A stretch of DNA of 64,000 nt from contig NC_061074.1 of the NCBI RefSeq assembly GCF_021917145.1, forward strand, positions 6,209,837-6,273,836, written 5' to 3'. The translations under genes were made by a program, and so were the position numbers. Source of the DNA: Hypomesus transpacificus (lineage: Eukaryota > Chordata > Actinopteri > Osmeriformes > Osmeridae). Below are positions 59,885 to 64,000 of this stretch, piece after piece. Below the pieces are notes generated by a model. The model saw nothing but the letters and a program-made list of their open reading frames with translations. It was not told where the DNA came from and made no database searches. Numbering within the stretch: the stretch's first letter is position 1; every line of letters begins with the position of its first letter.

Positions 59885-62798
59885 ATGCTTCTGTTGGACT
59901 TACACAAGAAGGTGAGTTGTTTTCATGGTGGCATGCAGTACCAAGACGTTTTCGAAGCCTGAACTTGAAAACGCCTGCAGGTGTTGGCCTTCCACCAGTT
60001 TAAATCGCACGCCGTTTAAGTCAATTTAAAGTCTTCTTATAGGTTCACACCATGAATAATGGGATAATTGTTGACAAAGTTACTGTATATATTTTCATTT
60101 TGTTGTAGAGCTTGGATGTGATGCTAAGTTATGTTCTTATTTCCAACAACATTGAAGGAAGTAAGCTGGAGCCTTTTGGCTTGATTAGGAATGGATAAGT
60201 TCTGTGATGTCTGGTTAGATGTTTATTGTCCCATTTTCAGACGGAGGAGAGGCGTGCCCCACTGAGAACTTGGGCCAATGTATGTCCACCAAAACAACGC
60301 TGCCAGCAGCGCCAGCAGCCGGAAGGAGAGGAGCCCAGAGGGTCCCACTGTAAGAGTGAGCCACAGCACAGATGGGTACGCCCCCTCAACTTCTGCCTTC
60401 GTCTGGCTTTCTCCCCCTTCCATCTCCTTCTCCACTGTCAGTTTATTCAAGCTGTGATGGCTTACATACTGATCTTCTCACATGTGCTTATGTGTAATGG
60501 AGTCCATGTGTTCCGATGGTTTGCTGTTGATTTGCTGTTGATTGAAGTCTTTTCTATGTTGTATCAATTTGCTTGGTGTGTGGTCTTCAGGCAAAAAGGT
60601 TACCTGTGTCGACAGACGATGGCATCATCATAGGCTATCATGAGGATGACAGCCTCACTCGCTCAGGTTAATCCTCGTCCCCTGCATGTGTTTTCCAGTA
60701 CATGGTTGGCAAAATTGGTCATCAGTTTTATCTTATTAATTTTGTGGGTATGTGAAGTCCTCATTTGCATAGATTTCACACACAAAATACAAATGGTAAT
60801 GGAAGGCTCCATATGTTTGTCTCAGATGGGTGTGCCGAGGAGGCTGTGCTGGTGTACCTGCATGGCCTCCAGGGCCTTCACAGCCTGCGAGCACTGGTTC
60901 CTGGGCTGCTACGCTGTGAGATTGAGCAGGCCATGGTGAAGTTGGGCCTTATCTATGACAAGTCCTATGCCTGGGACATCTTTTCTGACATGATGGTAAG
61001 CAGGTGTAACCCAATGCCAAGTCTGCACAGTAGCTCCTTTGAAGCTGCTCTATATTGCAGTCGGTTAAAGATGAGGTCACTAGTCATCATTTTCCAAGCA
61101 GTAGGATTTCCACTGTTTTTAATTGAGAGGTGAGAAGAAGGTACTAATTTGTGCACTTTGGAGTATTGCAAGAATTTCCTATGGAGACCCAGCTGGATAT
61201 TTTTGTGTGTGCGTGTATAAGCGTTATCATTCAGTCTTTACTGTCCATCTCCAGCGAAGTCAACTGCGCTACACATTCTCCAGCGCAGACCTCCCCCAAC
61301 CTTTCACGCACAACACCCGTGCCATCCTGGTAGACTGGCTCATCCAGGTGCATGTGAGTGGTCTGCTTTTCGCTTTATAAAGGAAAATGTGGCGTTACTG
61401 TGGTAGGCAGCTATATATGTCAACTTGATGTCTTGCACTAGATCACAAATTTGTGAAACTAAAAGTAAGCTGCCCTATTTGAAGACGGAATGACGTTTGA
61501 AAAAGCAAGAGTGGCTGCCTTGCCTTATGTTACAGTGCTCTTACAAGTCAGGATGTTTTTGTTCTCCGGTCTGTCCAGGACGTGTTCCACTTCTCAGAGG
61601 AGACCCTCTACCTATCCATACACCTCCTCAACCGTGCCCTCCGCCAGATGAAGGTATCCACTTCCAACCTGCAGCTCTTGGGTCTGGTTTGCCTCTTCCT
61701 AGCTGGCAAGAAGGAGGAGAGTCTTCTACCTGAGGTACTTTATGGAAGACCAATTGAATTTGTTTAAACTTGAACTATCCTTGGTAGAAGTGTTTTTTAA
61801 AAGTTGTGTTGAAGCCTCTTTTTCTAAATCATTAAGATACCTGTGCCCTCGTCTAAAATGCAATTGGCTGCAGTGGATGACGAAAGGATGTTGTATACCA
61901 TTTAGATGTCGGTTGTATCCTCCAACTAAGCCTAGTCCCAGTTCATCCAGCTGTTGGGTGTTCACCTCTTCAGGTGTCAGAGCTGTGTTACCTCATGGAG
62001 AACAGCTACACTAAGCGACAGCTGCTACGTATGGAACGTCGTGTCCTCTGTGAGCTCAAATTTGACCTGTCTCACTGCCCCCCTCTGCACTTCCTCCTAC
62101 TCACAGCCTCTGTTGCCCGCTGTTGCGCCAAGGTGAGTCATCTTGCAGATGAAAACAATAATAATAATAAATCTGAATTTAACACTCTGTACCTCTGTTA
62201 TCCTAGGTGGTTTGCATGGCCCGTTACCTGCTGGAGCTCTCTCTGCTGGAGGGCCAGTGCGTGGTGTTCCTGCCTGCCCAGTTGGCAGGTGCTTCCCTCT
62301 GTCTAGCCCGCAGGGTACTGCAAGAACCCCCCACCCCAGAAGGAGAGACTGCCTGGTGCATTGCCTCCAGTATAAACATGGGCAGGTGTGTAAGGGTTTG
62401 AGTGATGAGTCTTAAATGAGCACACTTGACGACAGTGTCAGAACAATCCAGAAACGCTTTGGTTAGTTAACACTCCAACACAAAATACTTCATTTCTTTC
62501 CCCCATTGATATGTTGTGGGTTTTTGTCCCCTTCAGAGGTTGTTGTTGATGTTTACCTATTCTGCGAGTTGAATGATTTAGTCCAATTACTTGGACCCTT
62601 CCCTCTTTTCCACCCTGAAGTGAAACCACCCTCTTGAAGATCATGCACATCCAAGCAAGGGCTGCAGCCCGGGCCCATAGCAGAGAAACGCGTGCCACCT
62701 TCATCAAATTCTCCACTGCAGAGACCATGCATGTCAGCAGCCACCCTGCTCTGCAGAGTGACCCCAGTCTGCTGGGGCTGCTCTCTGAACATGCCTGA
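59885..62798 (+). CDS. ccnp: Cyclin P (CNTD2-like)
   Basis: Nine exons (59885-59911, 60241-60375, 60591-60666, 60826-60995, 61255-61353, 61579-61734, 61974-62132, 62207-62385, 62621-62798) sum to 1179 bases, giving 392 aa. A low-complexity N-terminus of about 100 residues precedes the cyclin box. Conserved core: YAWDIFSDMM, RAILVDWLIQVH, ETLYLSIHLLNR, LQLLGLVCLFLAGKKEE, RMERRVLCELKFDL and ARYLLELSLLEGQ. These match mammalian CCNP/CNTD2 (YAGDIF, VVDWLVQVH, FLELSLLE as I recall them), and its place next to akt2 is as in human 19q13.2. Cyclins activate CDKs, but the partner of cyclin P is not known to me. A poly(A) signal lies at 63157-63162. Confidence 0.88.
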
Positions 62799-63162
62799 CG
62801 CCGGCTATTATTTAAGGGAGAAAAGTTTAAAGGATAAGACTTAAGTGTCAGGACTCGATCAAGCCATTAAAATCCGTTCATAATGAACTTTTTCCTGGCC
62901 TGTTGATGCAGGAGTACATAAGGATCCCTGAGGCACTGAGAAGGGAGTGAGGGAAAAAATGGGTAATGTTTAGTCAAACTGTGATTGGCTGGACTGGGCA
63001 CCTAAGCTTGGCTGGCTGGTAATACAGATGCAAACTCGGTATGTTCTTATTAGGCAGTTGATTGTCATGGATGGGGTTGGTTGTAATTTTTTTTTACCCT
63101 TGTCATTTAAATGTGAGCGCTCTCTATGTAAAAGTAATCTACATTTTTAATGTAAAAATAAA

Positions 63163-64000
63163 AAGTTAATGTATGCTGCTAAACGTTTTGTGATGTTTCT
63201 TGCCTATTAAATTGCACGAGAACAATCAAATGGTGCCATGTCCTATCTGTTATATGGTTGGAAGCACCTTGTCATTGAAGCGTTAAGGTAGTTTTAACAC
63301 TTAACGACGATAAGTAACTAGCAATGCATGCAAGGTTTTCATTCTCTGCATGAGCGCTTTCGCTGCTACATGTGTTATTTTGCTTAGATCCCTCCCTTGA
63401 GTCGGCCCGCTCACATGCGCTCGCGCCGTTGATTGGTCGAAACGTTTTCCCATGTGTTGGGAGACTGGCAGCTGACTGACAAAGGTTGCAGTAAAAAAAA
63501 AAAAAACTTACAGTAATGTATGCATTGTCAAATTGCTTCCAAACACGGATTGAAATGTAACAAGTTATATTTCGTTCCTTTATGCCCATTTCGTACTCGT
63601 GGATTAGGAATGGCACAGGCACTATTTGACATGTGGCTAAATATTGTATATTATGTTTATGCCGTTACGACATCTATCCTACTTTATTTTTTTAAGATAT
63701 AGCTGGATTCGTATTTGTCTACTAACTTTATTTGGTTGCATTCTATTCTCTTTTTTAACCGGTTCCCATGCCGAAGCCATGCAGTCCCTCCCCCTACACG
63801 TGCCGTCACTCAGGATTGGACAAATTGGCGTTGTGCTCCCGGTTTGGGGCTGGACAAGGAGTATTTCACGATCTTATCGGAAACAACTCATGTCGGAGGC
63901 ACAATATCAGCATGATTCATAATTGTGCAGCTGTTACCTTGCCCAGTGAACTGCACCAGGTTTTTCTCATTGAAATGCGAATACATTTGGAAATCGAGTG
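63163..64000. other. Downstream of ccnp; possible 5' end of another gene
   Basis: GC-richer DNA near 63400-63440 with an inverted CCAAT (GATTGG) could be a promoter. Small frames from 63610 on contain hydrophobic residues, but I found no family match and no clear splice donor. No gene is called. Confidence 0.3.

Noticed and set aside
63610-63922. Short hydrophobic frames that might be a first exon or small membrane protein
   Set aside because: No family recognised, no consistent donor site, and the window ends before any second exon could be seen.

Overview
The window is a stretch of vertebrate nuclear DNA, almost certainly from a ray-finned (teleost) fish. The genes are split by short introns with GT-AG borders. 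The repeats are of fish type: a tRNA-derived SINE, a Tc1/mariner element with long inverted repeats, hAT and piggyBac-like non-autonomous elements, and TA, CA and trinucleotide microsatellites. I cannot name the species. No retroviral, Polinton-like or CRISPR sequence was recognised.

Layout on the + strand: the 3' end of flot2 (1-946), then fam222b (4473-6926). On the - strand: trpv1 (9763-14258), p2rx5 (15621-19710) and a 31-exon integrin alpha-E gene, itgae (20530-32608). On the + strand again: a small immunoglobulin-domain receptor I cannot assign (34991-38828), a secreted zona-pellucida-domain protein (39455-41871), the DEAH helicase dhx40 (42295-47216), akt2 (49936-55018) and cyclin P, ccnp (59885-62798). 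The last 0.8 kb may hold the start of another gene. Exon models were built by hand from splice borders and reading phase. Every model closes in frame except p2rx5, which is off by exactly a 5-base insertion in exon 1.

The blocks match human synteny as I know it: flot2-fam222b (17q11.2), trpv1-p2rx5-itgae (17p13.2, same order and strand), dhx40 (17q23) and akt2-ccnp (19q13.2). The genes are not one pathway. They include a membrane scaffold, two cation channels, a mucosal leukocyte integrin, a probable leukocyte receptor, an egg-coat-type protein, an RNA helicase, a growth kinase and a divergent cyclin.

Most worth a second look: the p2rx5 frameshift; a Thr14-Asn12 microsatellite tract inside the coding X-domain of integrin alpha-E; a trpv1 vanilloid pocket with four key residues replaced; the orphan Ig receptor with repeated Tyr-Glu-Asn motifs; a 330-bp cluster of CTCF-like motifs between akt2 and ccnp; and a copy of the start of dhx40 exon 6 inside a later intron of the same gene.
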